Position numbers and translations under genes: made by a program
Shown here: piece by piece, positions 25,251 through 34,014 of the stretch
How the letters are laid out: each line of letters begins with the position of its first letter
How positions within the stretch are numbered: the stretch's first letter is position 1
Assembly: GCF_001598455.1 (NCBI RefSeq)
Contig: NZ_BCYZ01000005.1
Coordinates: 1-64,000 of the forward strand
Source of the DNA: Sphingomonas pruni NBRC 15498
GTDB taxonomy: Bacteria; Pseudomonadota; Alphaproteobacteria; Sphingomonadales; Sphingomonadaceae
Length of the DNA stretch: 64,000 bases
Direction of reading: 5' to 3'
The notes under the pieces: model-generated
Told to the model about the DNA's origin: nothing
The model's input: only the letters and a program-made list of their open reading frames with translations
Databases searched by the model: none

Positions 25251-26768
25251 GTGTTTCTGCGCAGTGAGCATTATGAGCAATCGGGTGGCGCCGCCCCCAG
25301 CTCGTCCGGCAATGCGCTCGTCCTCACCACCGACCTCTCTTTCGCCGACCGCCTGCGCGCGACCATGGCGCAGATCGACTGGACGCCCGATCTCGGCGCG
25401 CGGATCGGATCGCGCGACTGGTTCCGCGGGCTTGCCACTTGCAGCGCGCTGATCGGCGCGTGCTGGGCACTGTCGCCGGGTATCGGCCAACCGCTGGTCG
25501 CCGCATCCGCTTTGCCGCTCAAGGGCAAGGCATGGGAAAATGCCCGTGCGCAATCGATCGCGCCGCTCGCTTTCGGTGCCGATACCGGTCAGCGCATGGC
25601 GGCGACCGATCTGGTGCGGCCGCTTGCCGAAACTCCCGACCGCCCGACCCAGGCCTTTGCCTCGGCGATGAGCGATGGCGACAGCCTGGCGGCGGTGCTG
25701 CGCCGCGCGGGCGCCGCCAAGACCGATATCGCGCGCGTGAACGATCTCGTCGCCGGCGCGCTGCCGCTCGATCAAATCCGTCCGGGAACGCGGTTCGAAG
25801 GCGTGCTTGGCCGCCGCGCGAAAAAGAGCGATCCGCGTCCGCTCGAGCAATTGAGTTTCCAGCCGGCGTTCGATTTCCGCCTGACGATCAAGCGTACCGC
25901 CACCGGCCTGACGATGGATCGCCAGGCGATCGCGGTCGACGACACGCCGCTGCGCATCCAGGGCCTCGCCGGATCGAGCTTGTACAAGTCGATGCGTGCC
26001 GCCGGCGTGCCCTCGACCGTCGCCGCCGATTACATCAAGGCGATCGCGACGCGCATCTCGATCGGCGGCGATGTCGCGTCGGACGATACCTGGGACGTCA
26101 TGCTGTCGCAGCGCCGCGCCGCGACCGGCGAAGTCGAACTCGGCAAGATCCTGTTCGCGGGGCTCGATATGGGCCGCCGCAAAGTCCAGCTGGTCAAGTG
26201 GAGCCGCAACCAGGACGAGGATGACGACGGCGGCAACAGCCATGGCGATTGGTACGACGCCAGCGGCCAGACCGAGCGCCAAGGCTTCATGGGCCTGCCC
26301 GTCGCCGGCCGGATCAGCTCGTCATTCGGCATGCGGATGCATCCGATCCTCGGCTATTACCGGATGCACAAGGGCATCGACATCGCCTGCGCTTATGGGT
26401 CGCCGGTCTATGCGGTCTTCGACGGCATCGTGAATTGGGCCGGCTATAAGGGCGGCTATGGCAGCTTCGTGGGCATTCAGGCGCAGGGTGGCGGGGTCGG
26501 CACCGGTTATGGCCATTTGAGCCGGGTGCTGGTGCGCAACGGCCAGCATGTGCAGCGCGGCCAGATCGTCGCCTATTCGGGCAATTCGGGCCTGTCGACC
26601 GGACCGCATCTGCATTTCGAAGTGTATCGCAGCGGCCAGGTGGTCAATCCGCGCGGCTTCTCTTTCTCGAGCGTCGCGGCGCTGACCGGCGCTGCGTTGC
26701 GCGCGTTCAAGTCGCACGTGTCGGAACTGCTGTCGGTCCATCCGGGCACGGCGCGCAAATCTTCCTGA
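25251..26768 (+). CDS. M23-family (LytM) metallopeptidase, probable peptidoglycan hydrolase
   Basis: 505 residues. An N-terminal part has a single hydrophobic stretch near residues 60-86, then a region ending in an aspartate-rich linker (about 318-330). The C-terminal LytM domain has the zinc ligands HKGID (H and D) and HLHFEV (HxH). The domain is complete, so the enzyme is probably active on peptide cross-bridges in the periplasm. The start is a GTG at 25251; a TAA lies 18 bases upstream in frame, which bounds it. The gene stands alone, divergent from the SUV3-like helicase. Confidence 0.9.
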   Translation: MFLRSEHYEQSGGAAPSSSGNALVLTTDLSFADRLRATMAQIDWTPDLGARIGSRDWFRGLATCSALIGACWALSPGIGQPLVAASALPLKGKAWENARAQSIAPLAFGADTGQRMAATDLVRPLAETPDRPTQAFASAMSDGDSLAAVLRRAGAAKTDIARVNDLVAGALPLDQIRPGTRFEGVLGRRAKKSDPRPLEQLSFQPAFDFRLTIKRTATGLTMDRQAIAVDDTPLRIQGLAGSSLYKSMRAAGVPSTVAADYIKAIATRISIGGDVASDDTWDVMLSQRRAATGEVELGKILFAGLDMGRRKVQLVKWSRNQDEDDDGGNSHGDWYDASGQTERQGFMGLPVAGRISSSFGMRMHPILGYYRMHKGIDIACAYGSPVYAVFDGIVNWAGYKGGYGSFVGIQAQGGGVGTGYGHLSRVLVRNGQHVQRGQIVAYSGNSGLSTGPHLHFEVYRSGQVVNPRGFSFSSVAALTGAALRAFKSHVSELLSVHPGTARKSS

Positions 26769-26856
26769 CCAGCATAGCTGGCAGCTCCTCGATCAAGATC
26801 CACTCGCGGTGGCAGACGCAATCTTGGAAGCCGGAGAGCGAGGAGGGTTCCATGCC

Positions 26857-26989
26857 GTCACCCCAGCGAAAGAGCGCCGGGTTGAGCATGCCCCGCATGC
26901 TCAAGGATCGTCCGGGGGACGATCCGACCCGGCGCCGGTCTCAAGCCTATCGCGCCTCCGCCTGAGACCCCAGCTTTCGCTGGGGTGAC
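26857..26989. repeat. Palindromic repeat filling the gap before the HerA-like gene
   Basis: GTCACCCCAGCGAAAG (26857-26872) pairs exactly with 26974-26989. Inside are GAGCATG/CATGCTC and GGATCGTCC/GGACGATCC hairpins. It covers most of the 341-base gap 26769-27109; the remaining part 27000-27109 has no recognisable signal except a poly-A tract at 26993-27000. It probably ends both convergent transcripts. Confidence 0.75.
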
Positions 26990-27109
26990 GGTAAAAAAAC
27001 GCAACACCGACGCTACGCACTTGCTAACTAAGGGCGCCGACGCCGGCCCGGCCCTCGCTGGGGAGGTGCGCTACGCTGCTATCGGCAATCGACTTCGCGG
27101 CCTGCCCGG

Positions 27110-28777
27110 TCAGCGTCCCTGCGAACGCCAGCGGCGGATGGTGCGGCCGATGATCTGATCCTCGCCGCCGGTCTCGCGCCACAAGTCGGAGAATATCGGA
27201 TCGTCCGAGGCCGGGCGCTTGTTGTTCTCCAGCCCGTCGAACGCGACGCGGATCGGGATGGCGACGCCTTCGCCGCAGATGATGCACTCGCGGTTGCGCA
27301 AAGCCGGGATCGCGTCGAGGAAGCCGCGCGCGCCTTCCGGCATCGCCGCGCGGACGAAGGCCTGGTCGCGATCGTTGTTCAGGCGCATCGAGATGATCGT
27401 GCCGCATTGCGACAGCACGCCTTCCGCCAGATCCGACGGACGCTGCGTGATCAGGCCGAGGCTGACGCCATATTTGCGGCCTTCCTTGGCGATGCGGCTG
27501 AGGATCTTGCCGACCGACGATCCGTCGGCGTTGCGCTCGTTGGGAATGTAGCGGTGCGCTTCCTCGCAGACGAGCAGGATCGGGCGCCGCGCCTCGTTGC
27601 GCGACCAGATCGCGAAGTCGAACACCATGCGCGATAGTACCGCGACCACCACCGAGGTGATTTCGCTCGGCACGCCCGACACGTCGATGATAGAGATTGG
27701 CTTGCCGTCGCCGGGCAGACGGAACACGCGGCTGATGAAATCCTGCATCGTGTCGGCGACGAGCATTCCCGAGAACATGAAGCTGTAGCGCGGATCGGCC
27801 TTGATCTCGTCGATCTTGGTCTTGAGCCGCAGATAGGGCGCGGTGTCGCCGGCGCGGTCCATCTTGCCCATTTCGAGCTGGATCAGGTTGGTCAGGTCGC
27901 TCAGCAGATACGGCACCGGAGCGTCGACCGTCAGCTTGCTGATCTCTTGGCCGAGCCGTCCCTTCGCGCGCGCGGCGAGCAGGCATTTGGCCAGGATGTC
28001 GGCGTCGATCTGACGTTCGGAGTTGGACGTCGTCAGGAACACTTCGCAATGTTCCTCAAAATTCATCAGCCAGTACGGCATCTGCAGGTTCGACACGTCG
28101 TAGATCGCGCCGGTGGTCTGGAACGCCGCCGAATATTCGCCGTGCGGGTCGACCATCACGATATGACCCTGCGGCGCGAGCTCGCAGATCTTGTGCAGGA
28201 TCAGCGCGGCGCTGGTCGACTTACCGGTACCGGTCGATCCGAGCAGCGCGAAATGCTTGCCGAGCATCGCGTCGACATAGAGCGAGGCGCGAATGTCCTT
28301 GGTCGGATAGACTGTGCCGATCTCGACGTTGGCGCGATCGTCGGCGGCGTAGATCTGCTTGAGGTCGGCGGTCGATACCGGAAACACCGCCGCGCCCGGA
28401 GAGGGATAGCGCGTGACGCCGCGGCGGAACTTGTAGAGCTTGCCGGTCAGCCGCTCCTCGTCGCCTTCGCCGAGAAAGTCGATCTGCGCCAAAATGCCCG
28501 CCTCGACCAGGCGCAGCGAGCGGATGTTGGCAATCATCCAGCAGGCGCCGACGCGGACCTTGACCTGCGCGCCGACCGAGCCCGCCGATGCCAGCACCGG
28601 ATCGGGGTTGCCGGCGTAGCTGGCGATGGCATCGGAATCCAACAGCACCTGGCCGCCCGAACCGGCGATTTCGATCAATCCGCCGATCTCGTTGCCGAGG
28701 TTCGGAGCGGGGGTCGGCGCGGCGGCCTCATCGGTCGCCGTCCGCGCGAACGCGCTACCGCCCAGCATTTCGGTCAT
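27110..28777 (-). CDS. HerA-like ATPase (DUF87 family)
   Basis: 555 residues. The N-terminal HAS-barrel-like part (about 30-150) precedes the FtsK/HerA ATPase. The Walker A is GSTGTGKS (180-187), Walker B is ILLVCEEAHRYIP, and TQRPSDLAEGVLSQCGT forms the sensor-like region. HerA forms DNA-pumping hexamers, in archaea with NurA in end resection and in bacteria with SIR2 or DUF4297 in defence. Neither partner is next to it here. The start ATG at 28777 follows AGGGG. It is a lone gene. Confidence 0.88.
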   Translation of the reverse strand: MTEMLGGSAFARTATDEAAAPTPAPNLGNEIGGLIEIAGSGGQVLLDSDAIASYAGNPDPVLASAGSVGAQVKVRVGACWMIANIRSLRLVEAGILAQIDFLGEGDEERLTGKLYKFRRGVTRYPSPGAAVFPVSTADLKQIYAADDRANVEIGTVYPTKDIRASLYVDAMLGKHFALLGSTGTGKSTSAALILHKICELAPQGHIVMVDPHGEYSAAFQTTGAIYDVSNLQMPYWLMNFEEHCEVFLTTSNSERQIDADILAKCLLAARAKGRLGQEISKLTVDAPVPYLLSDLTNLIQLEMGKMDRAGDTAPYLRLKTKIDEIKADPRYSFMFSGMLVADTMQDFISRVFRLPGDGKPISIIDVSGVPSEITSVVVAVLSRMVFDFAIWSRNEARRPILLVCEEAHRYIPNERNADGSSVGKILSRIAKEGRKYGVSLGLITQRPSDLAEGVLSQCGTIISMRLNNDRDQAFVRAAMPEGARGFLDAIPALRNRECIICGEGVAIPIRVAFDGLENNKRPASDDPIFSDLWRETGGEDQIIGRTIRRWRSQGR

Positions 28778-28886
28778 CGCAATCCCCTGGTCACTTAGCG
28801 GGCCGCTATGACAGGTCAGGAGTAAATATTGGGTTTGCTATCGTTCACAAAGGAGGGTGGGAGTGCTGGCCTCGGTCGACCTGTCA

Positions 28887-28994
28887 CGTCATGCCGGACT
28901 CGTTCCGGCATCCGACGTGCCGGCAAGCGAGAAGCAAGAGGCGCGAATGCTTCCCGTACCGCACGTTGGATCCCGGCACGAGGCCGGGGTGACG
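28887..28994. repeat. Palindromic repeat, family C copy 1
   Basis: CGTCATGCCGGACTCGTTCC... on the left pairs imperfectly with ...CCGGGGTGACG on the right. It shares the CGTCATGCCGG motif with copies at 41021-41127 and 56372-56459. It fills most of the 227-base space between the HerA-like gene start and the TIGR02186 stop. Confidence 0.65.
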
Positions 28995-29004
28995 GCGGGA
29001 GATA

Positions 29005-29781
29005 TCAAACCCGACGGGCGATATACCCCGCGCCCCAGCCGAACAGCACCGACAGCGCCACCGCGACCAGCCCGTAGGCGATCGAACTGCGCTGAGCCGA
29101 CCGCGCGACGAATCGCTCGAACCCCGATTTGCGGATGTCGATGTCTCTGGTCGCCACCGCCAGCACGTGCCGGTCGCGGATCAGGAAGGTTTCGGCGGTG
29201 AAACGGCCGACCGGCACGCGCGCAGGAATGTTGACGCGGGCACGGTACAGCACGCCGTCGCTGATCTCGACCGCATTGGGCTGCTCGTAATAGAGGCCGG
29301 ACCGTCGCTTGAGGTCGACCAGTCCGCGCGCGAAGCGATCCTGCTCGTCCTGCGCCGCGCTCGACGCGGGCGATAATTGCAGGCTGTCGAGCCCGAGCTC
29401 GTAGATCGCGCGTGTTCGGCCATCGACCACCTGATCGATCGGGCGCGACGATACCATGCCGTAGAAACTGGGCGCCGAGCGATAGCGCAGCCGCGACGCG
29501 TTGACCCAGATGCCGGCGATCTTTTCCTTTTCGCGCACCAGGATCGACTGAGTCGGGCCCTTGACCACCACGACGATGTCGGTCGGCGCATCGTCGTCGG
29601 GCAATCGCCCGCCCGGATAGAGGATCGCACCGAACAGCAGCAGGTCCGCACCGGTGAACGAATAGGCGATCTCGATCTGACGCTGCGAGACGTCGGGAAC
29701 CAGCACCGGCTTCGACGCCGGTTTGGCCTGTCCCATCAGCAACGGCGCGACGGCCAGCGCGACGGCGCCGCGGACCTTCAA
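29005..29781 (-). CDS. TIGR02186 family membrane protein, partner of TauE-like exporter
   Basis: 258 residues. It has a signal peptide (VRGAVALAVAPLLMGQA), a periplasmic body with the segment VVVKGPTQSILVREKEKIAGIWVNA that marks the TIGR02186 family, and a C-terminal membrane helix (IAYGLVAVALSVLFGWGAGYI). The start is a TTG at 29781 overlapping the TGA of the upstream TauE-like gene (TTGA). The longer open frame to 30786 only overlaps that gene. TIGR02186 proteins are known to pair with TauE/SafE permeases in alphaproteobacteria; function unknown. Confidence 0.82.
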   Translation of the reverse strand: MKVRGAVALAVAPLLMGQAKPASKPVLVPDVSQRQIEIAYSFTGADLLLFGAILYPGGRLPDDDAPTDIVVVVKGPTQSILVREKEKIAGIWVNASRLRYRSAPSFYGMVSSRPIDQVVDGRTRAIYELGLDSLQLSPASSAAQDEQDRFARGLVDLKRRSGLYYEQPNAVEISDGVLYRARVNIPARVPVGRFTAETFLIRDRHVLAVATRDIDIRKSGFERFVARSAQRSSIAYGLVAVALSVLFGWGAGYIARRV

Positions 29782-30692
29782 GACAGCTCTACCGAATAGA
29801 TTTCGTCCGGCCGCCAGCCGAGGCCGATCGCGATGCGCAAGCCGACCAGCAGCACGAGCACGGCAAGCGCGAGGCGGAGATATTCGGGCTTTACCCGCGC
29901 CGCGAAGCGCGCGCCGAGTTGCGCGCCGGTCACCGACCCGATCAGCAGCAGCACCGCGAGGACGATATCGACGGCCTTGGTCGTCGTGGCATGGACCATC
30001 GTCGCCCAGGCGGTGACGAACAGGGTCTGGAACAGGCTGGTGCCGACGACAACCTGAGTCGCCATGCCGAGCAGATAGATCATCGCCGGGACCAGGATGA
30101 AGCCGCCGCCGACGCCGAGCAGGATGGTGAGGATGCCGACGCCGAAGCCGAGCAGCAACGGCGCGAGCGGCGAGATGTAGAGTCCCGAGCGATAGAAACG
30201 CATCCGCAGCGGCAGCGCGGCGACCAAAGGATGGTGACGCCGCTTGCGCGCGGGCGGCGGCGCCCCGCCGCGCGCGGCGAGGATATATTGGATCGATTCC
30301 CTCGCCATGGTCGATCCGATCCAGCCGAGCATCAGTACGTAGATGACGGCGATGACGGTATCGATCTGCCCGGTGCGCTGGAGAATGCGGAAGATCCACG
30401 CGCCGACGCCCGACCCGACGAACCCGCCCGCGACCATTAGGCCGCCCATCTGGAAATCGACCCCGCGCCGCTGCAGGTGTGCGAATACGCCGGAGACGCT
30501 CGCCCCGGTCACCTGGCTCGCCGATGAGGCCGCGGCGACGGTCGGCGGGATGCCGTAAATGATCAGCAACGGCGTCGTCAGGAACCCGCCGCCGACCCCG
30601 AACATCCCCGACAACAGCCCGACGAAGAGCCCGAGCGCGACGATCACCAGCCCGTTGACCGACATGTTGGCGATGGGGAGATAGAGATCCAC
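29778..30692 (-). CDS. TauE/SafE-family anion permease
   Basis: 304 residues with eight or so hydrophobic helices in two halves. Each half starts with the glycine-rich motif of the family: GLLSGMFGVGGGFLTTPLLI and GILTILLGVGGGFILVPAMIYL. A basic cytoplasmic loop (PPPARKRRHHP) separates them. TauE/SafE proteins export sulfite, sulfoacetate or similar anions. It is translationally linked to the TIGR02186 gene. The substrate is inferred, not shown. Confidence 0.9.
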   Translation of the reverse strand: MDLYLPIANMSVNGLVIVALGLFVGLLSGMFGVGGGFLTTPLLIIYGIPPTVAAASSASQVTGASVSGVFAHLQRRGVDFQMGGLMVAGGFVGSGVGAWIFRILQRTGQIDTVIAVIYVLMLGWIGSTMARESIQYILAARGGAPPPARKRRHHPLVAALPLRMRFYRSGLYISPLAPLLLGFGVGILTILLGVGGGFILVPAMIYLLGMATQVVVGTSLFQTLFVTAWATMVHATTTKAVDIVLAVLLLIGSVTGAQLGARFAARVKPEYLRLALAVLVLLVGLRIAIGLGWRPDEIYSVELS

Positions 30693-30931
30693 AGGGGCAC
30701 GTTAGACGCTGCTTGTGGCGGGTGGAAGGCGGTTGGCGGTGGAGCAAGGCATCCCGGGCCGGGGGCGTCACGGCGGGCGCGGACAAATTGCTCCTGCCGG
30801 GTCCGATGCTGCCTGCAGCGACCCGATGACGATCCGCATGCGGACGGCAGCTTTCGGAATTGCCGTCGATCGGCCGAGGGCTGGGCGGCCGGCCAATCTT
30901 GTCCTTGTCATTCGCTTCGGTCGGGCGCCAG

Positions 30932-32560
30932 ATGTCGCGGATGCGCGCTAACGACTTGGTCGCCGGCTTATGCGTTGCCGGCCTGATGCTTCCGGAAGGT
31001 GTGGCCTATGCGGGCATCGCCGGATTGGCGCCGCAGCATGCGATCTTCGCGGGGATCGCCGGATGCCTGGCCTATGCGGCCGCGGGGCGAAGCCGCTTTG
31101 CCATCGTTTCCGCGACCTCGTCTTCGGCCGCGATACTAGCAGCGACGCTGGCGGCCCTGCCGGTGTCGGGCGCGGATCGCGCCGCGCTTGCCGCGATCGT
31201 CGTGGGGATGGCGGGGGTGCTGTTCCTCGCCGCCGCCGCCGCCCGGCTGGGCGGGTTGACCGGCTTTATTTCCCGCCCGGTATTGCGCGGTTTCGCCCTT
31301 GGCATCGCCGTCACCATCATTCTCCATCAATTGCCGATCATAACCGGCGTCGCCCTCCCTGCGTCCGGCATTTTCGCTTTCTGCCTGGCGTTGGTCAGGT
31401 CCGCTCCAGCCTGGCATATCGCGAGTATCGCGACGGGTGTGGCGGCGTTCGTCCTCCTCGTGGCGCTGCGCCGCTATCCCGCAATTCCTGGTGCCTTTAT
31501 CGTGCTCGTTGCCGGAATAGCGGTGGCGCGCTGGCTAGGCCTCCAGGACCATGGGGTCGCGGTGGTCGGTGCGGTCGATACCGCCCTGGCATGGCCGTCG
31601 CTGCCGCGATTGGGGTGGGGCGACTATTCCCGACTGGCGCAATTCACGCTTCCGCTCGTGCTGATCCTGTTCGCCGAGTCCTGGGGCACCATCCGGACGA
31701 TGGCGCTGCGCCATGACGACGCGGTCGACGCCAATCGCGAACTTGCCGCCCTCGGCATCGCGAACCTCGTCAGCGCACTTGTCCAGGGCATGCCGGTCGG
31801 GGCCGGCTTTTCGGCCGGTTCGGCGAGCGAGGCGGCGGGTTCGACCAGCCGGATGACGGGGGTAATCGCCGCGATAGGGCTCATCCTCCTCATCCTGTTC
31901 GCGATGCCGCTGATCGCCATGCTGCCCGAGCCCGTCCTGGCGGCGGTAGTGATCGCAGCCCTGATCCACGCGCTGGACCCGGCCCCGATCCTTCGCCTTT
32001 GGCGGCTCGATCGCGATCAATTCGTCGCCTTGGGGGCGGCGGGTGGCGTGCTGGTGCTCGGCGTGCTCAACGGCATGTTGCTGGCCATCGCCCTGTCGCT
32101 TGCGGCATTGATTCAGCGCCTGTCGACGCCCCGGGTCGCTCGGCTCGGTCGGCTCGAAGGAAGCCGTGATTATGTCGATGTCGCCCGCCATGCCGACGCT
32201 ATCGCGCCGCCGCGCATAGCGATCTGGCGCCCTACTGCGCCGCTCTTCTTCGCCAATGCGGACCGCATGTTCGGTCTCGTCGTAGCGGGCACGCGCGCCG
32301 ATCCCGCGATCCGCGCCGTAGTGCTCAGCCTCGAGGAAAGCTATGATCTCGACAGCACCGCGCTCGATGCATTGATCGAATTCGACGACGAGATGGCGCG
32401 CATCGGCCTTCGCGTGCAACTGGCCAGATTGCACGATCGCGCGCGCGACCTCATCGTGGCGGCCGGTAAAATCGACCTGGGCCAGCGCAGCAGCTACAGC
32501 GTCGATGACGCCATTTGCGCCGTGGAAGCGGCGATGTCCGGACAGGAGATCAAGGCGTGA
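30932..32560 (+). CDS. SulP-family anion transporter with C-terminal STAS domain
   Basis: About 542 residues. The membrane part (1-390) starts in the SulP core (LVAGLCVAGLMLPEGVAYAGIAGLAP) and has the QGMPVGAGFSAGSASEAAGS region near helix 10. A cytoplasmic STAS domain follows, with conserved VLSLEESYDLDSTAL (D474-S475-T476). SulP proteins move sulfate, bicarbonate or similar anions. I chose the ATG at 30932 because it starts the family sequence; the frame opens at 30860. It overlaps the ParB-like gene by GTGA, so the two are made together. Confidence 0.88.
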   Translation: MSRMRANDLVAGLCVAGLMLPEGVAYAGIAGLAPQHAIFAGIAGCLAYAAAGRSRFAIVSATSSSAAILAATLAALPVSGADRAALAAIVVGMAGVLFLAAAAARLGGLTGFISRPVLRGFALGIAVTIILHQLPIITGVALPASGIFAFCLALVRSAPAWHIASIATGVAAFVLLVALRRYPAIPGAFIVLVAGIAVARWLGLQDHGVAVVGAVDTALAWPSLPRLGWGDYSRLAQFTLPLVLILFAESWGTIRTMALRHDDAVDANRELAALGIANLVSALVQGMPVGAGFSAGSASEAAGSTSRMTGVIAAIGLILLILFAMPLIAMLPEPVLAAVVIAALIHALDPAPILRLWRLDRDQFVALGAAGGVLVLGVLNGMLLAIALSLAALIQRLSTPRVARLGRLEGSRDYVDVARHADAIAPPRIAIWRPTAPLFFANADRMFGLVVAGTRADPAIRAVVLSLEESYDLDSTALDALIEFDDEMARIGLRVQLARLHDRARDLIVAAGKIDLGQRSSYSVDDAICAVEAAMSGQEIKA

Positions 32561-33186
32561 GAGAGGATTTCGCACCAGCGCTGCATCCCGTGGAGATCGC
32601 GGCACTGCGGCCGACGCAGATGACGGTCGGATTGCGCGAGGTGCAGCGCAAACGCGCGGACTGGCGCAAGCGCGCCGAACGCGATGGCCCCGATTTCCTT
32701 GGCAGCCATATGATCCCGGTGATCCTGGGGCCAAAGTCCGTGCCCTATGTGATCGATCACCATCATCTCGCGCGGGCACTGCATGAAGAAGGGGTCAGCC
32801 ACGTCTTGGTCAGCGTCGTCGCCGACCTCCACACTTTGAAGAAGACCGCCTTTTGGACCTTCATGGACAATCGCAATTGGCTGCATCCGTTCGACGCCGA
32901 GGGCGTCCGTCAGCCGCTCGACAAATTGCCGAAACGGATTGGCGCGATGAAGGACGATCCCTATCGCTCGCTGGCCGGCGAGGTCCGGCGATCAGGCGGT
33001 TACGCCAAGGATAGCACGCCCTATTCCGAATTCCTCTGGGCGGATTTTCTGCGCCGGCGCATCAGCAAGAAGCTTGTCGAGAACGACTTCGAGCGGGCGG
33101 TCGACAAGGGTCTGGAGCTGGCCGGGCAACAAGCGGCGTCGTATCTTTCCGGATGGTGCGGGCGTTCCGACGACACGAATCGTTGA
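32557..33186 (+). CDS. ParB-like (ParBc_2, PF08857-type) nuclease-domain protein
   Basis: 209 residues. The ParB-like core lies at about 15-90 (LRPTQMTVGLREVQ and PVILGPKSVPYVIDHHHLARAL), where the GPKS...VIDHHH block resembles the ParB/Srx CTP-binding region. The second half is helical and ends in a short tail. It has no helix-turn-helix, so it is not a partition protein. The start is a GTG at 32557, which overlaps the SulP stop (GTGA) and follows GGAG. Domain proteins of this kind are usually annotated as ParB-like without known role. Linkage to an anion transporter is the main clue. Confidence 0.8.
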   Translation: MREDFAPALHPVEIAALRPTQMTVGLREVQRKRADWRKRAERDGPDFLGSHMIPVILGPKSVPYVIDHHHLARALHEEGVSHVLVSVVADLHTLKKTAFWTFMDNRNWLHPFDAEGVRQPLDKLPKRIGAMKDDPYRSLAGEVRRSGGYAKDSTPYSEFLWADFLRRRISKKLVENDFERAVDKGLELAGQQAASYLSGWCGRSDDTNR

Positions 33187-33234
33187 AGCATCACGGACTT
33201 CGGAACATGACCGCTTCCGACCAACGGCGGACTT

Positions 33235-33633
33235 TCACTTCGCGCTAGGCGGCACGCATTTCAGTTTAATGCCTTGCTCTACCCAAGGACGGGCAAACGC
33301 GGCAGCGCGTGCTCTCGCAGCCTCCAAATCAAGTGGACGATCTTCCGTGGCCGCCAGCTTTTCCTCTTCGAAGGTGTAAGCCTGCTGGCAATAATCTGCC
33401 GCAGCTAAACCCGGCTCCTCGTGCGGGAAGTTCCCGGCCGCGATCTCATAAGAGATGCGGATCAGGCACTCTTGCGTTCTGGCTTTTTGCCCACGCAGTT
33501 TTGGAGCCCAATACCCATTCGACGCCGGGTAATAGCAATTTTTGCCGGGCGCGCGCTGTGCAAGCGGCGCAGCAATGCTAGCGGAGGCGCAAATGCACCC
33601 AAAGCCGAATACTGAGCGCACTTTCCCATTCAT
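33235..33633 (-). CDS. Secreted hypothetical protein
   Basis: 132 residues with an N-terminal signal-like segment (MNGKVRSVFGFGCICASASIAAP). The body carries several cysteines (such as NCYYP, ECLIR, DYCQQ, KLKCVP) that could form disulfides, and a helical C-terminus (DLEAARARAAAFARPWVEQ). I recognise no family. It is convergent with the ParB-like gene and divergent from a TonB receptor. Base composition is somewhat lower than in neighbours. The ATG at 33633 is the only plausible start. Confidence 0.55.
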   Translation of the reverse strand: MNGKVRSVFGFGCICASASIAAPLAQRAPGKNCYYPASNGYWAPKLRGQKARTQECLIRISYEIAAGNFPHEEPGLAAADYCQQAYTFEEEKLAATEDRPLDLEAARARAAAFARPWVEQGIKLKCVPPSAK

Positions 33634-34014
33634 GACGGCAGTTTGGCGGGAAGAGGTTACCGTGCCCTGAACGGCAGCTAGTCACCGAATAGCCGTCATC
33701 TGGGCAAGGGTCGAGCAAACGGCGGCTATCAGGATCAACGCTTGGCGCCGTGAACGGCGACGTTTGGTACCTACCCGGCACTCCCGGAAACATTAGCCGA
33801 CCTGACGAGCCGGCAATCGCGGTGCCCACACGAAATAACGCCACTTCGCCCTCCGCCGCACTGACAGGCCTTTTTCTCGCACACTGCGATGCCGGCCGAA
33901 TCAAGCTGGGCGACCGTCATCCGTTCGCAACCGAAACGACGCGAAATTGGCATCATGCGGAGGCACAGGCGCCTCGTTCTGCACTGCAGCAACGTCACAT
34001 CAAAAGGGGCCGCC
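33634..34014. other. 381-base gap upstream of a TonB receptor
   Basis: Divergent promoter space between the secreted hypothetical and the receptor. I find no palindrome, no Fur-box-like sequence and no convincing reading frame. Just before the receptor GTG there is AAAAGGGG, its ribosome site. Confidence 0.5.

Noticed and set aside
27110..28777. HerA-type antiphage defence module
   Set aside because: No SIR2, DUF4297 or NurA gene is adjacent; the neighbours are ordinary, so a defence role is not supported.
29782..30786. N-terminal extension of the TIGR02186 frame to 30786
   Set aside because: It only overlaps the TauE-like gene; the signal peptide begins just after the TTG at 29781.
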